A DNA stretch of 59,053 nucleotides from Verrucomicrobiales bacterium (GTDB lineage Bacteria; Verrucomicrobiota; Verrucomicrobiia; Limisphaerales; UBA9464): contig JAIYBC010000058.1 in NCBI GenBank assembly GCA_027488845.1, forward strand, positions 1 through 59,053, in the 5' to 3' direction. Position 1 is the first letter of the stretch; each line of letters opens with the position of its first letter. The notes under the pieces are model-generated. The model saw only the letters and a program-made list of their open reading frames with translations, was not told the DNA's origin and ran no database searches. The position numbers and the translations under genes are program-made. Below are positions 1 to 7,567 of the stretch, one piece after another.

Positions 1-3
1 GAG

Positions 4-81
4 GTCATGAAGGGTTTGAGTCGATACTCTTTCACAAGACCATCTGGCCCCGTTTGGCCAGACGCCTCAACCCTTCATGAC
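4..81. repeat. nested inverted repeat at window edge
   Basis: An outer 16-17 bp inverted repeat (4-20 with 65-81, one bulged base) encloses an inner perfect 7-bp stem (43-49 with 56-62, loop of 6). There is no T-run, so it is not a typical terminator. It directly abuts the attC-like site that begins at 82. It may be the end of a preceding cassette or a folded recombination substrate; that role is inference. Confidence 0.6.
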
Positions 82-157
82 ATCTAACCCGGCGGGAGCG
101 TTGTCGTTGCAATCCAGGCGTTTGGAGCGCCGGGTCGCTGAGCTTGGGTCGTTAGGC
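82..157 (+). mobile_element. attC-like integron recombination site
   Basis: The left end ATCTAAC (82-88) fits the RYYYAAC core and the right end GTTAGGC (151-157) fits GTTRRRY. Between them lies an imperfect palindrome (CCCGGCG pairing with CGCCGGG). The 76-bp length is normal for attC. It precedes a small ORF, as in an integron cassette array, and a related but decayed copy lies downstream of that ORF. No integrase gene is in the window. Confidence 0.5.
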
Positions 158-201
158 GGCTCACCATTTTCACGGTCAACTAACAAACGCAAAGCAAACA
201 C

Positions 202-423
202 ATGAAGAGATACAAAGTCGTGAGGACGATCGCCGTGCTGTTGCTAGTTGTGGGCGTGGCAGCCATCATCAGTCGGATTAAGGAAGGGGGGCATTCGATC
301 ATTCACACGATCGGCGCGGGTGGGGCGGGGATTGGATTGGGCGGTGCCTTGTTTGGGTTGTCATGTAGGCTGCAGAACAAAGAGGAGGATTCACGCGATC
401 CATCCGACACTCCCAAAGGATGA
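202..423 (+). CDS. small membrane protein of unknown function, cassette-type gene
   Basis: 73 aa. A basic N-terminus (MKRYK) is followed by a hydrophobic segment at about residues 8-24, and a glycine-rich hydrophobic stretch (about 36-54) could form a second membrane helix. The C-terminus is charged and soluble. No family was recognised. The gene sits alone between two attC-like sites with short untranslated flanks, and its base composition is less GC-rich than the bulk of the window; both are typical of integron cassette genes. The start is the first ATG after the attC-like site. Confidence 0.5.
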   Translation: MKRYKVVRTIAVLLLVVGVAAIISRIKEGGHSIIHTIGAGGAGIGLGGALFGLSCRLQNKEEDSRDPSDTPKG

Positions 424-456
424 GCGGATATGACAGAAGCAGTTACTCCCACGCCG

Positions 457-551
457 CCTAGCAAGCCGCTTCTGTGGACCCGGCGTTGGCGTTGCAATTC
501 AGGCTTTCGGTGCGCTGGGGCCCCGGGTCTTTGAGTGTTTTTCGTTCGTCA
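457..551 (+). mobile_element. degenerate attC-like site
   Basis: The left core GCCTAGC followed by AAGCCGC differs by one base from the common attC start GCCTAAC-AAGCCGC. The inner part (about 487-535) aligns with the first attC-like site (about 95-145), sharing the CGTTGCAAT-CAGGC block and a CCGGGTC block. The right core GTTRRRY is not intact (GTTCGTC at about 545-551), so the site looks decayed. The right boundary is approximate. Confidence 0.4.
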
Positions 552-597
552 GTTCAATTCAACTCAGCCATTGTCTTTACAGCGGTCAAAAATCTTG

Positions 598-1167
598 ATG
601 AAACAACGTCTATTTCAGCGCCTGCTTTCCTTTATTGGCCTCGTTGCGATACTCGGGACGTTGATGTATTTCCTTCTGCGTAGCGGTCCTGTCCAGACCT
701 CCGTGACGCCGAAATCGGACTCCGTTCTGGAAAAGCTCGAAGGGGAGTGGGTGATGACAGGGACCGTCGGCGGTGAAGAAGTGACACACGACGTTTACGT
801 TGATCGAATTCTAAAGCGCCAGTATGTTCGTATCCATGAGCTTTCTCGCGAGAAGGACGCAGACGGCGAGCCTGCTTACGAGGCGTGGATACACATCGTA
901 TGGGATCAAGAGAACGCTGAGTATGTGGTGATGTGGCTAGACAACACTGGTACGACCAATTTTGCGCCAGAAGGAGTTGGCCACGGAAAACCTGTTGGAG
1001 ACCGGATTCCCTTCGTTTGGAAATCCGCCGATGGGAGCGGCATTCACAACACGTTCAAATACGATCGCACGAGTGAAACGTGGACGTGGGAAATCGATAA
1101 TGTCGACAAGTCCGATAAGGCTTCGTCCTTTGCAAGATTGACCTTGAAACGAAATGTGAAACGATAA
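598..1167 (+). CDS. membrane-anchored DUF1579-like lipocalin-type protein
   Basis: 189 aa from the ATG at 598, chosen because a basic stretch and a hydrophobic anchor (about residues 9-28) follow it directly. The exported part begins with a 'LEKLEGEWVMTGTVGGEEV' pattern and continues as alternating beta-strand segments ending in 'WTWEIDN'. This resembles proteins of the DUF1579/lipocalin-like type that measure a 'weight minus background' beta-barrel. No catalytic motif is visible. It lies just downstream of the decayed attC-like site, so it may be a second cassette gene. Its codon use is less GC-biased than that of the genes after 2.8 kb. The family assignment is tentative. Confidence 0.55.
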   Translation: MKQRLFQRLLSFIGLVAILGTLMYFLLRSGPVQTSVTPKSDSVLEKLEGEWVMTGTVGGEEVTHDVYVDRILKRQYVRIHELSREKDADGEPAYEAWIHIVWDQENAEYVVMWLDNTGTTNFAPEGVGHGKPVGDRIPFVWKSADGSGIHNTFKYDRTSETWTWEIDNVDKSDKASSFARLTLKRNVKR

Positions 1168-1232
1168 TAGGCCAGCTCCAATCCCTGAACTGAGTGTTCG
1201 TGGGGACAAATTGTGGTGGATGTGTTCGAACT

Positions 1233-1586
1233 GTGAACTCCCCAAACCTTTCAAAAGCAGAGCGTCGTGAACTTCGCCAATTGGTGGAGCTGGCGCATGA
1301 TCGCGAGTTGTCCATTGCCGCGGCGGATTTGATGGCGAGATTCGCGGATTGGCGCGCTGGCAAGATGAATGTGTTCGAACTGAACGAACAGATTCACCGA
1401 TATCACGATGGCCCTTCGCGGGATCTGTATAAGACCTATGTGATAGGAAAAGCACGTTGGAGTGTCGCCTCGGCCATCGCTCGGGGTGTTCTCAAGGAAT
1501 CGGAGGTGTCTCCGGTGATTCTGGAGAGTTTGCGTGGCGCGACGGAGTTGTTCCGAGAGATGGAGGCTGAGGGAGATGGGGCCTGA
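1233..1586 (+). CDS. conserved hypothetical protein, all-helical
   Basis: 117 aa if translation starts at the GTG at 1233; an upstream in-frame start at 1194 would add 13 residues that look noncoding. The body reads as a helical, charged domain with the pattern 'LSKAERRELRQLVELAHDR', then 'FADWRAGKMNVFELNEQIH' and 'GPSRDLYKTY'. I recall similar stand-alone hypothetical proteins in Planctomycetes, Verrucomicrobia and Proteobacteria, but no function. No signal peptide or catalytic motif is visible. A REPIN-like element follows 75 bp downstream. Confidence 0.65.
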   Translation: MNSPNLSKAERRELRQLVELAHDRELSIAAADLMARFADWRAGKMNVFELNEQIHRYHDGPSRDLYKTYVIGKARWSVASAIARGVLKESEVSPVILESLRGATELFREMEAEGDGA

Positions 1587-1660
1587 GGTATCCTTGGACT
1601 CACAAGGGTCACGTCCACTGGAGAATTCTCTGCGAGACGGGGCGCGACGGAAGGCGTCTG

Positions 1661-1783
1661 GGGTAGGGAGTCCCGGCTTTAGCCGGAGAGGATCTTCAGC
1701 GACGGGCCGTTGGGTTGGAATCCGAGGTGTTCGGACCCGGTAGGATTTCCGCCGGCTGAAGCCGGGACTCTGTACCCTGGGGT
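1661..1783. repeat. REPIN-like palindromic repeat pair
   Basis: Two inverted copies of one palindromic unit face each other: GGAGTCCCGGCTTTAGCCGG (1667-1686) and GCCGGCTGAAGCCGGGACTC (1751-1770), about 65 bp apart and flanked by 'GTAGGG' and 'GTACCCTGGGG'. The same unit recurs near 2.45, 54.98, 58.73 and 58.81 kb. The layout matches REPIN-type elements mobilised by RAYT transposases. No RAYT is in the window. Confidence 0.75.
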
Positions 1784-1799
1784 CTCTTGATTGACCTCG

Positions 1800-1946
1800 A
1801 TGCCAGTCGCTCGCAACGTCGCGGAGACAGATGGGATCTCCGGAAAGACCCATTTTGCGGTTAGAGCATTGCTCCTGACTGAACTGGATGAAGCGCATGA
1901 GCACCCGGAGTTTCCTTTGGACGTGTCCCAGATGGAGCGCGCATGA
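1800..1946 (+). CDS. short ORF coupled to downstream gene
   Basis: 48 aa, ATG at 1800 (an in-frame TTG at 1791 is the only upstream alternative before a stop). Its TGA overlaps the ATG of the next gene (ATGA), so translational coupling is likely. The sequence (MPVARNVAETDG...) is mostly polar with an alpha-helical middle, and no family was recognised. It may be the 3' remainder of a longer gene cut by the adjacent REPIN, or the small partner of a two-gene module. Confidence 0.45.
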   Translation: MPVARNVAETDGISGKTHFAVRALLLTELDEAHEHPEFPLDVSQMERA

Positions 1947-2188
1947 GTGATTCCGAAAACCTGGTGATCTATCCGATGCCGAGCTTGGTCGCGACGCTCC
2001 TCAACCGCGAGCGCGCCAAGGGGAGTCCATTGACCGAAGCAGAGGTCATGGAGATCAGAGACGGCTGTCCGTCTGTGGCTGTCCCGGTCGACATCGCGGC
2101 GAAAATCGATGCGGAGCGTGGCTACAAGGACATCGAACCTGAGCAGTGTTGGGAGCAGTGGAAGGAAGCTCGAAAGAGCTTGATCTGA
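1943..2188 (+). CDS. conserved hypothetical protein, 81 aa
   Basis: Small soluble protein (MSDSENLVIYPMPSLVATLL...). It carries 'KGSPLTEAEVMEIRDGCPSVAVP' in the middle and a charged, Trp-containing tail (ERGYKDIEPEQCWEQWKEAR). It belongs to a small-protein type I have seen as a stand-alone hypothetical in several phyla; no function is known to me. It overlaps the preceding 48-aa ORF by 4 bases, which suggests a two-gene unit. The size and arrangement recall toxin-antitoxin modules, but no toxin fold can be named. Confidence 0.6.
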   Translation: MSDSENLVIYPMPSLVATLLNRERAKGSPLTEAEVMEIRDGCPSVAVPVDIAAKIDAERGYKDIEPEQCWEQWKEARKSLI

Positions 2189-2288
2189 CGACGACGTGGG
2201 ACGGCCACGGGCTATCGCAGTGATCCCTGGGTGACGTGCTTGGAATCCAAGAGGGACACGTCGGCTTGGTGCTGTAGCTGAAATGGGT

Positions 2289-2314
2289 TGAGACTCCTCA
2301 CGTCGTCTCCTACG
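2289..2314. repeat. 26-bp direct repeat, copy 1
   Basis: Contains the short hairpin GAGAC...GTCTC and is identical over 26 bp to 2681-2706. Both copies are followed within a few bases by TGCGGGT. Confidence 0.8.
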
Positions 2315-2440
2315 CCTGCGGGTTGAATCGGTGCAGTCCGTGTCTCACCCGAAGAAGTTTCCAGTTTCCAGTTTTCAGTGGGGAACAAGCCCGGGGAATT
2401 GGTCGATTTGGGCCTTTGGGGGGATGAACCATTCCGGGCG

Positions 2441-2518
2441 GATTCCAGCTTCAACGCCTAAAGGCGGGACTCCGTACCCTGAGGGCGCGTGGTACCCTTG
2501 GCACCCTTGGTTGTGAAA
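2441..2518. repeat. diverged REP unit with 'TTGTGAA' tail
   Basis: A degenerate palindrome (GATTCCAGCTTCAACGCC / AAGGCGGGACTCCGTACCC) is followed by a tail ending GGCACCCTTGGTTGTGAA. The tail is almost the same as that of the right-edge REPIN at 58860-58877, which shows a shared longer element. Confidence 0.6.
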
Positions 2519-2680
2519 GGGTCCGGCGTCGGGCGTCCGGCGTCGGGTGGACGAAGCAGGGAGCACAGAGCTGGGAGCGTAGAGCCATGGCCCCGTCTTT
2601 CTCCGTGTCCTTCGTGTCTCGGTGGCTACTTTTAAACCCTGGTTGTGAACCTCTTACTCATGTTGCTTTGGGGTGGGGCG

Positions 2681-2706
2681 TGAGACTCCTCACGTCGTCT
2701 CCTACG
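2681..2706. repeat. 26-bp direct repeat, copy 2
   Basis: Identical to 2289-2314. It lies about 85 bp upstream of the sialidase-like gene start, so it could act as a regulatory or transcription-stopping hairpin there; that role is inference. Confidence 0.8.
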
Positions 2707-2790
2707 GTTGCGGGTCTGTTTTGGTCAACCCGGCGGTCTGGGCTGTGTCCTTTTCCTTTTCCGATGACGGTCGGCGGGTAGCCTTCGGGG

Positions 2791-3981
2791 ATGTCCTTCC
2801 GTGTTGCCGCGCTCTGGGCCTGGTTGCTGTGCCTCGGGCTTCCGCTCGTCCGGGCGGGTGAACCGGTCTCCGAGGTCGTCTTCGCCCCGGAGAAGAAGCA
2901 CAACCACGCTTCCTGCCTCGTCGAACAGCCGGACGGTTCCTGGTTCGTGGCCTGGTTCCGCGGCAGCGGCGAGCGTCAGGCGGACGACGTCGGGATCCTC
3001 GGTTCCCGCCAGCGTCGGAAGGGGGGAGCTTGGGAGAAGCCGTTCGTGGTGTCCGACACCGACGGTTTCCCCGACTGCAATCCGAGCCTCGCGGTGGCGC
3101 CGGACGGACGGCTGTGGCTGTTCCATCCGACGATCCTCGCGAACACCTGGGAGTCGGCGTTGCTGCGGGTGAAGGTCGCGAAGGACTGGCGACGTGGAGC
3201 GCCCCGTTGGGAACGCAACGACGTGCTGGTGCTGCGGCCCGGTGCGGAGTTCGACGCGGCGATGTCGGCCCATCTTCCGAAGCTCCAGGACCTGCTCCAA
3301 CGCAGCGACCTGAAGGCGGACGAACGCAAGGAGGCGGCGGAGTTCCTCGAGGCGGCCCAGGGGCACATCACCAACCGGCTCTACCGTCGCCTGGGCTGGA
3401 TGCCGCGGGCGCATCCGGTGTTCGCCCCGGACCGCTGGTTCCTGCCGCTCTACCACGACGGCTTCTCGGTCTCGCTGGTGGCGTTGTCCGACGACCGGGG
3501 TGCGACGTGGCGCGCCTCGGCGCCGATCGTCGGGGCGGGGAACGTGCAGCCGTGCCTGACGCGTCGGCGGGACGGCACGATCGTGGCCTGGATGCGGGAC
3601 AACGGACCGCCGCCGAAGCGCCTGCTGGTGTCCGAGTCGAAGGACCATGGGGAGACGTGGACGTCGGCCGTGGATTCGGAGATCCCGAACCCGGGTTCCG
3701 GCGCCGAGGTGGTCGTCCTGCGGGACGGCACCTGGCTGTTCATCGGGAACGACACCGAGGAGGGGCGTCATTCGCTGGCGGTCTGGATGAGCGACGACGA
3801 GGGGCGCAGCTGGCGTTGGCGGCGGAACGTGGCGCGGGCGGAGGAGGGGAAGGGGTCCTTCGGATACCCGAGCGTCGTCGAGGCCCGCGACGGCCGCATC
3901 CACGCCACCTGGAGCGAGTCGGCCGGCGGACTGGAGACGATCCGCCACACGCGTTTCGACCGGGAATGGCTGAGGCGGTGA
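2791..3981 (+). CDS. secreted sialidase-like BNR-repeat protein
   Basis: 396 aa with an N-terminal signal peptide (hydrophobic about 5-20, cleavage near VRA-GE). The mature part is a six-bladed-propeller sialidase fold: Asp-box repeats are visible as 'SDDRGATW', 'SKDHGETW' and 'SDDEGRSW', and the N-terminal '[20 protein letters not shown]' pattern is typical of BNR_2 (PF13088) exo-alpha-sialidase-like proteins. Such proteins in Verrucomicrobia act outside the cytoplasm on glycans, but many members lack proven sialidase activity, so the substrate is uncertain. The ATG at 2791 places the signal peptide correctly. An inverted repeat follows the gene. Confidence 0.85.
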   Translation: MSFRVAALWAWLLCLGLPLVRAGEPVSEVVFAPEKKHNHASCLVEQPDGSWFVAWFRGSGERQADDVGILGSRQRRKGGAWEKPFVVSDTDGFPDCNPSLAVAPDGRLWLFHPTILANTWESALLRVKVAKDWRRGAPRWERNDVLVLRPGAEFDAAMSAHLPKLQDLLQRSDLKADERKEAAEFLEAAQGHITNRLYRRLGWMPRAHPVFAPDRWFLPLYHDGFSVSLVALSDDRGATWRASAPIVGAGNVQPCLTRRRDGTIVAWMRDNGPPPKRLLVSESKDHGETWTSAVDSEIPNPGSGAEVVVLRDGTWLFIGNDTEEGRHSLAVWMSDDEGRSWRWRRNVARAEEGKGSFGYPSVVEARDGRIHATWSESAGGLETIRHTRFDREWLRR

Positions 3982-4000
3982 GTTGTTGGGGGGCGGGCGA

Positions 4001-4043
4001 CGGGCGTCAGGCGTCAGGCGGCGGTTTCCGATCCTGACGCCCG
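4001..4043. repeat. inverted repeat between genes
   Basis: CGGGCGTCAGG (4001-4011) pairs perfectly with CCTGACGCCCG (4033-4043). A second shifted pairing, GGCGTCAGG at 4010-4018, is also possible because the left arm is duplicated. No T-run follows. It could limit read-through from the sialidase-like gene into dapL. Confidence 0.6.
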
Positions 4044-4153
4044 ACGCCGGATGCCCGACGCCGTTCTCTCCACCAGCCCGTCGTTGGGCGGCTTGCGTGA
4101 GGGACGGGCGCTTCCCTATCGTCCGGGGCTTCCGGCGCGGCCGGAATCCACTC

Positions 4154-5392
4154 ATGGCATTGCTCAACGAAAACTACCTCAAGCTCAAGGCCGGCTACCT
4201 GTTCCCCGAGATCGGGCGTCGGGTGAAGGCCTTCACCGACGCCAACCCCGAGGCCGCGAAGCGGCTCATCCGGTGCGGCATCGGCGACGTGACCGAACCG
4301 TTGCCCCAGGCGGTGGTGACCGCGATGCACCAGGCGGTCGACGAGATGGCGGTCCGATCCACCTTCAAGGGATACGGTCCGGAACAGGGCTACGAGTGGC
4401 TCCGTTCGGCGATCGCCGAGAACGACTTCCGGTCCCGCGGCATCGAGGTGGCGGACGACGAGATCTTCGTGAGCGACGGCTCGAAGTGCGACTGCGGCGC
4501 GATCCTGGACATCCTGGGCGACACCAACCGCCTCGCGATCACCGACCCCGTGTACCCGGTGTACGTCGACACGAACGTCATGGCGGGCCACACGGGCGAC
4601 GCGGACGCGACCGGCGCGTATGCGGGCATCCACTACCTGCCGTGCACGGCGCAGAACGGCTTCGTGCCGGAACCGCCGAAGGAGCCGGTGGACGTCATCT
4701 ACCTCTGTTCGCCGAACAACCCGACCGGCGCCACGGCGTCGCGGGCGCAGCTGGAGGCGTGGGTGAAGTACGCGTTGGCGCATAATGCGATCCTCCTCTT
4801 CGACGCCGCCTACGAGGCGTACATCGACGACCCGACGGTGCCGCGTTCGATCTACGAGATCCCGGGTGCGCGCGAGTGTGCGATCGAGTTCCGGAGCTTC
4901 TCGAAGAACGGCGGGTTCACCGGGGTGCGTTGCGCGTTCACGGTGGTTCCGAAGAGCCTGATGGCCTCGACGAAGTCCGGCGAGAAGCGGCCGCTGCATC
5001 CGTTGTGGTCGCGTCGGATGACCACGAAGTTCAACGGCGTTTCCTACATCGTCCAGCGGGCGGCTGCGGCGTTGTACACGCCGGAGGGGAAGGCGCAGGT
5101 GAAGGCGTTGGTGGAGCACTACATGGGCAACGCGAAGCTGCTGGTGGCCGGCGCGAAGGCGGCGGGGCACACGGTCTTCGGCGGGGTGAACGCGCCGTAC
5201 ATCTGGGTGAGCGCGCCGAAGGGCTTCACCAGCTGGCAGGCCTTCGACCGGATCCTCGGCGAGGCGAACGTGGTGATCACGCCGGGCAGCGGCTTCGGCA
5301 GCAACGGCGAGGGCTGGTTCCGGGTGAGCGCCTTCAACAGCCGCGCCAACGCCGAGGAGGTCTCGCGTCGGCTCCAGTCGCTGAAGTGGTGA
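4154..5392 (+). CDS. dapL: LL-diaminopimelate aminotransferase
   Basis: 412 aa, the usual length for DapL. This class I/II PLP aminotransferase converts tetrahydrodipicolinate plus glutamate directly to LL-diaminopimelate for lysine and peptidoglycan synthesis. Family hallmarks are visible: the N-terminal '[16 protein letters not shown]', '[11 protein letters not shown]', '[11 protein letters not shown]', '[14 protein letters not shown]', '[11 protein letters not shown]' and the PLP-lysine motif '[13 protein letters not shown]'. The ATG at 4154 gives the standard N-terminus. DapL is the usual route in Verrucomicrobia, Chlamydiae and plants. A strong terminator-like hairpin follows, so the gene is probably transcribed separately from the next oxidoreductase. 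Confidence 0.95.
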   Translation: MALLNENYLKLKAGYLFPEIGRRVKAFTDANPEAAKRLIRCGIGDVTEPLPQAVVTAMHQAVDEMAVRSTFKGYGPEQGYEWLRSAIAENDFRSRGIEVADDEIFVSDGSKCDCGAILDILGDTNRLAITDPVYPVYVDTNVMAGHTGDADATGAYAGIHYLPCTAQNGFVPEPPKEPVDVIYLCSPNNPTGATASRAQLEAWVKYALAHNAILLFDAAYEAYIDDPTVPRSIYEIPGARECAIEFRSFSKNGGFTGVRCAFTVVPKSLMASTKSGEKRPLHPLWSRRMTTKFNGVSYIVQRAAAALYTPEGKAQVKALVEHYMGNAKLLVAGAKAAGHTVFGGVNAPYIWVSAPKGFTSWQAFDRILGEANVVITPGSGFGSNGEGWFRVSAFNSRANAEEVSRRLQSLKW

Positions 5393-5418
5393 CGGCGGGG
5401 ACGTTGACTCGACGCTCT

Positions 5419-5449
5419 GGGCGCGGCGAAAGTGCCGCGTCCCCTTTTT
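5419..5449 (+). terminator. rho-independent terminator after dapL
   Basis: A GC-rich stem (GGGCGCGGC at 5419-5427 with GCCGCGTCCC at 5434-5443, one bulge, loop GAAAGT) is followed by a run of five T (5445-5449). It lies 27 bases after the dapL stop. Confidence 0.8.
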
Positions 5450-5480
5450 CGCACAGGTCCAAACACACACATCCACCATC

Positions 5481-6644
5481 ATGAGCAGAAAGATCCGTTA
5501 CGGAATGGTCGGCGGCGGCCGCGGCGCCTTCATCGGCGCGGTCCACCGCATCGCGGCGAACATCGACGGCCAGATCGAGCTTGCCGCGGGCGCGTTCTCC
5601 TCCGACCCCGAGAAGTCCAAGGCGAGCGGCGCGGACCTCTTCCTCCCGGCGAGCCGCTGCTACGGCTCGTTCGCCGAGATGATCGAGACCGAGGCGAAGC
5701 TCCCGGCCGACCAGCGCATCGACTTCATCGCGATCGTCACGCCGAACCACGTCCATTTCCCTCCGGCGAAGATGGCGCTGGAGCACGGCTTCCATGTCCT
5801 GAGCGACAAGCCCGCGACCTTCAACCTCGCCGAGGCGAAGGAGCTGCAGAAGCTGGTGAAGAAGTCGGGCCTGCTCTACGGGCTGACGCACAACTACACC
5901 GGCTATCCGCTGGTGAAGGAGGCGCGCCACCTGGTCGCCAGCGGCAAGCTGGGCAAGATCCGCAAGGTGGTGGTCGAGTATCCGCAGGGCTGGCTGGCCA
6001 CCCGGATCGAGGCCTCGGGCCAGAAGCAGGCCTCCTGGCGGACCGACCCGAAGCGTTCCGGCGCCGCCGGATGCATCGGCGACATCGGCACCCATGCCGA
6101 GAACCTGGCCGAGTACGTGACCGGGCTGCAGATCAGCGAGCTGGCCGCGGACATCACGGCCTTCGTGAAGGGCCGCAAGCTCGACGACGACGGCAACGTG
6201 CTGCTGCGCTTCAAGGGCGGAGCGAAGGGCGTGCTCCACAGCTCGCAGATCAGCGTGGGCGAGGAGAACAACCTGAACCTGCGCGTGTACGGCGAGCTGG
6301 GCGGCCTCGAGTGGCACCAGAAGGAGCCGAACACCCTGCTGGTGAAGTGGCCCGACCAGCCGATGCAGGTGTACCGCACGGCGAACGGCTACCTGAGCGA
6401 CGCGGCCAAGGCCGCGGGCCGGACGCCGCCGGCGCATCCCGAGGGCTACCTCGAGGCGTTCGCCAACATCTACAAGAACTTCGCCACGGCGATCCGCGCC
6501 CGTCAGGCGGGTGAGAAGCTTGCGAAGGACCATCCGGCGAACGACTTCCCGAAGATCGAGGACGGCGTCCGCGGCATGGCCTTCATCGAGGCGGTGGTGG
6601 CGTCGTCGAAGGCGAACGCCGCGTGGACGAAGCTCGAGGCCTGA
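5481..6644 (+). CDS. Gfo/Idh/MocA family oxidoreductase
   Basis: 387 aa. The N-terminal Rossmann domain has the dinucleotide-binding motif 'GMVGGGRGAFIG' at about residues 8-19, followed by the 'SDKP' lysine motif (about residue 110) that replaces the usual EKP and carries the catalytic lysine. The C-terminal alpha/beta domain includes 'GAAGCIGDIGTHAENLAEYV', the substrate-pocket His/Asp region. Family members oxidise or reduce sugars, inositols and related polyols with NAD(P). The substrate cannot be told from the sequence. There is no signal peptide, so it acts in the cytoplasm. Confidence 0.9.
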   Translation: MSRKIRYGMVGGGRGAFIGAVHRIAANIDGQIELAAGAFSSDPEKSKASGADLFLPASRCYGSFAEMIETEAKLPADQRIDFIAIVTPNHVHFPPAKMALEHGFHVLSDKPATFNLAEAKELQKLVKKSGLLYGLTHNYTGYPLVKEARHLVASGKLGKIRKVVVEYPQGWLATRIEASGQKQASWRTDPKRSGAAGCIGDIGTHAENLAEYVTGLQISELAADITAFVKGRKLDDDGNVLLRFKGGAKGVLHSSQISVGEENNLNLRVYGELGGLEWHQKEPNTLLVKWPDQPMQVYRTANGYLSDAAKAAGRTPPAHPEGYLEAFANIYKNFATAIRARQAGEKLAKDHPANDFPKIEDGVRGMAFIEAVVASSKANAAWTKLEA

Positions 6645-6706
6645 GTCCGGAACGGGCCTGCTTGAACCTAAAGCCGCCTAGTATCCAGCGCCTCTTCCCC
6701 CTGTCG

Positions 6707-7345
6707 GTGTCTGGCCGACTACGCCCTGCCCAAACCAGGTTTCTTGGTGCGGTCGAGCCGGACGCATTGGCAGGGTGGCCCATCGGGGAGGTCGCCTCCG
6801 CTGCATCTCGGGAAACGGATGCAGCGGAGTTTGCCCGATTGGCCCACAAGCGATGGCGTCATTATGTCGCCCAAGACTTGAGCGTTGATTCCATTTTCGG
6901 GCTGAAAGAGAGGGTTGCCGCTGATCCAAACGTCGAGATCTCCATGATGGCGGTCGTCGAGGTGGCTTGGTTTCCCCCGAGCCGCCATGTCGGGTTCGTG
7001 CATTTCAGGCGGACTTGGTGCAACAACCTCTGCGTGGATTTCCTGACCACGCATCCGGACATCGTTTCGAATCGCGAACCCATAAAGGGAGTTGGGACCG
7101 CGCTCCTCGACTTCATCATTTCTGTGGCCCGCGATATCCGAGCCGGGGAGATCTGGGGCGAAACGACGTCCGATTCTGTCCGGTTCTACCGGAAGCTCTT
7201 GGATGATCCTAAAGCCGACGACCGCTTCCGGATCCGGAGACGATCCTTCGGTCCTTTGCTCAGGGGATTCGCCGACCGGGCTTGGGAGCCGATGATGGAA
7301 AAGTTGGATTCGACCATGGGAAACGCAGACACTCGGCAACCATGA
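6707..7345 (+). CDS. GNAT-like N-acetyltransferase domain protein
   Basis: 212 aa from a GTG at 6707; the frame stays open to a GTG at 6623 inside the preceding gene, so the start is unsure. The centre and C-terminus fit a GNAT fold: beta4 'HVGFVHFRRTWCNNLCVDFLTTHP', an acetyl-CoA loop-like 'PIKGVGTALLDFIISVAR' and 'EIWGETTSDSVRFYRKL' as the last strand and helix. No substrate is suggested. Codon use is less GC-biased than in the flanking genes, so it may be acquired. It overlaps the next small ORF by 4 bases. Confidence 0.6.
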   Translation: MSGRLRPAQTRFLGAVEPDALAGWPIGEVASAASRETDAAEFARLAHKRWRHYVAQDLSVDSIFGLKERVAADPNVEISMMAVVEVAWFPPSRHVGFVHFRRTWCNNLCVDFLTTHPDIVSNREPIKGVGTALLDFIISVARDIRAGEIWGETTSDSVRFYRKLLDDPKADDRFRIRRRSFGPLLRGFADRAWEPMMEKLDSTMGNADTRQP

Positions 7346-7539
7346 AGGCGGCACGTCGAACCAAATGGCTGAAGTTCGATCAGGTTCTTGAACTTGAGGA
7401 GCGGCATGGCTGCCTTGTCGGCAGCCGGTGCGTTCCCTTCGTCCTCGCGGAAGAGTCGTCGTCGACTCCACCGGCTCGCATCGTGAAGTCGCGGAAGGCC
7501 GCCTCGGCGGCAGGATCGGTTCCGGCCGTTTCGAAATGA
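7342..7539 (+). CDS. small ORF of doubtful status
   Basis: 65 aa, starting in an ATGA overlap with the preceding GNAT-like gene, which favours coupled translation. The N-terminus is basic (MKAARRTKWLKF) and the C-terminus is Ser/Ala/Lys-rich and low in complexity. The opposite strand over the same bases also reads as plausible, GC3-rich coding sequence in two adjoining frames. The ORF may therefore be a shadow of a decayed minus-strand gene downstream of the RodZ-like gene. No family was recognised. Confidence 0.3.
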   Translation: MKAARRTKWLKFDQVLELEERHGCLVGSRCVPFVLAEESSSTPPARIVKSRKAASAAGSVPAVSK

Positions 7540-7567
7540 AGTCCGTCCTGCGGGCCGATCGATTTGC

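Larger units (their letters stand above)
2189..2790. other. non-coding, repeat-rich interval
   Basis: No convincing gene on either strand. It holds a perfect 26-bp direct repeat (2289-2314 and 2681-2706), a diverged REP half-element (2441-2518), a duplicated GTCCGGCGTCGGG block near 2520-2550 and the promoter region of the sialidase-like gene. Confidence 0.6.

Noticed and set aside
4001-4043. Rho-independent terminator
   Set aside because: The stem is strong but no T-run follows on either strand; kept only as an inverted repeat.
2725-4167. Long minus-strand open frame opposite the sialidase-like gene
   Set aside because: It is Arg/Pro-rich without family signatures and mirrors the codon bias of the real gene on the other strand; a shadow of high GC.
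4007-5482. 491-aa minus-strand open frame over dapL
   Set aside because: Shadow frame, low complexity; DapL on the plus strand has all family motifs.
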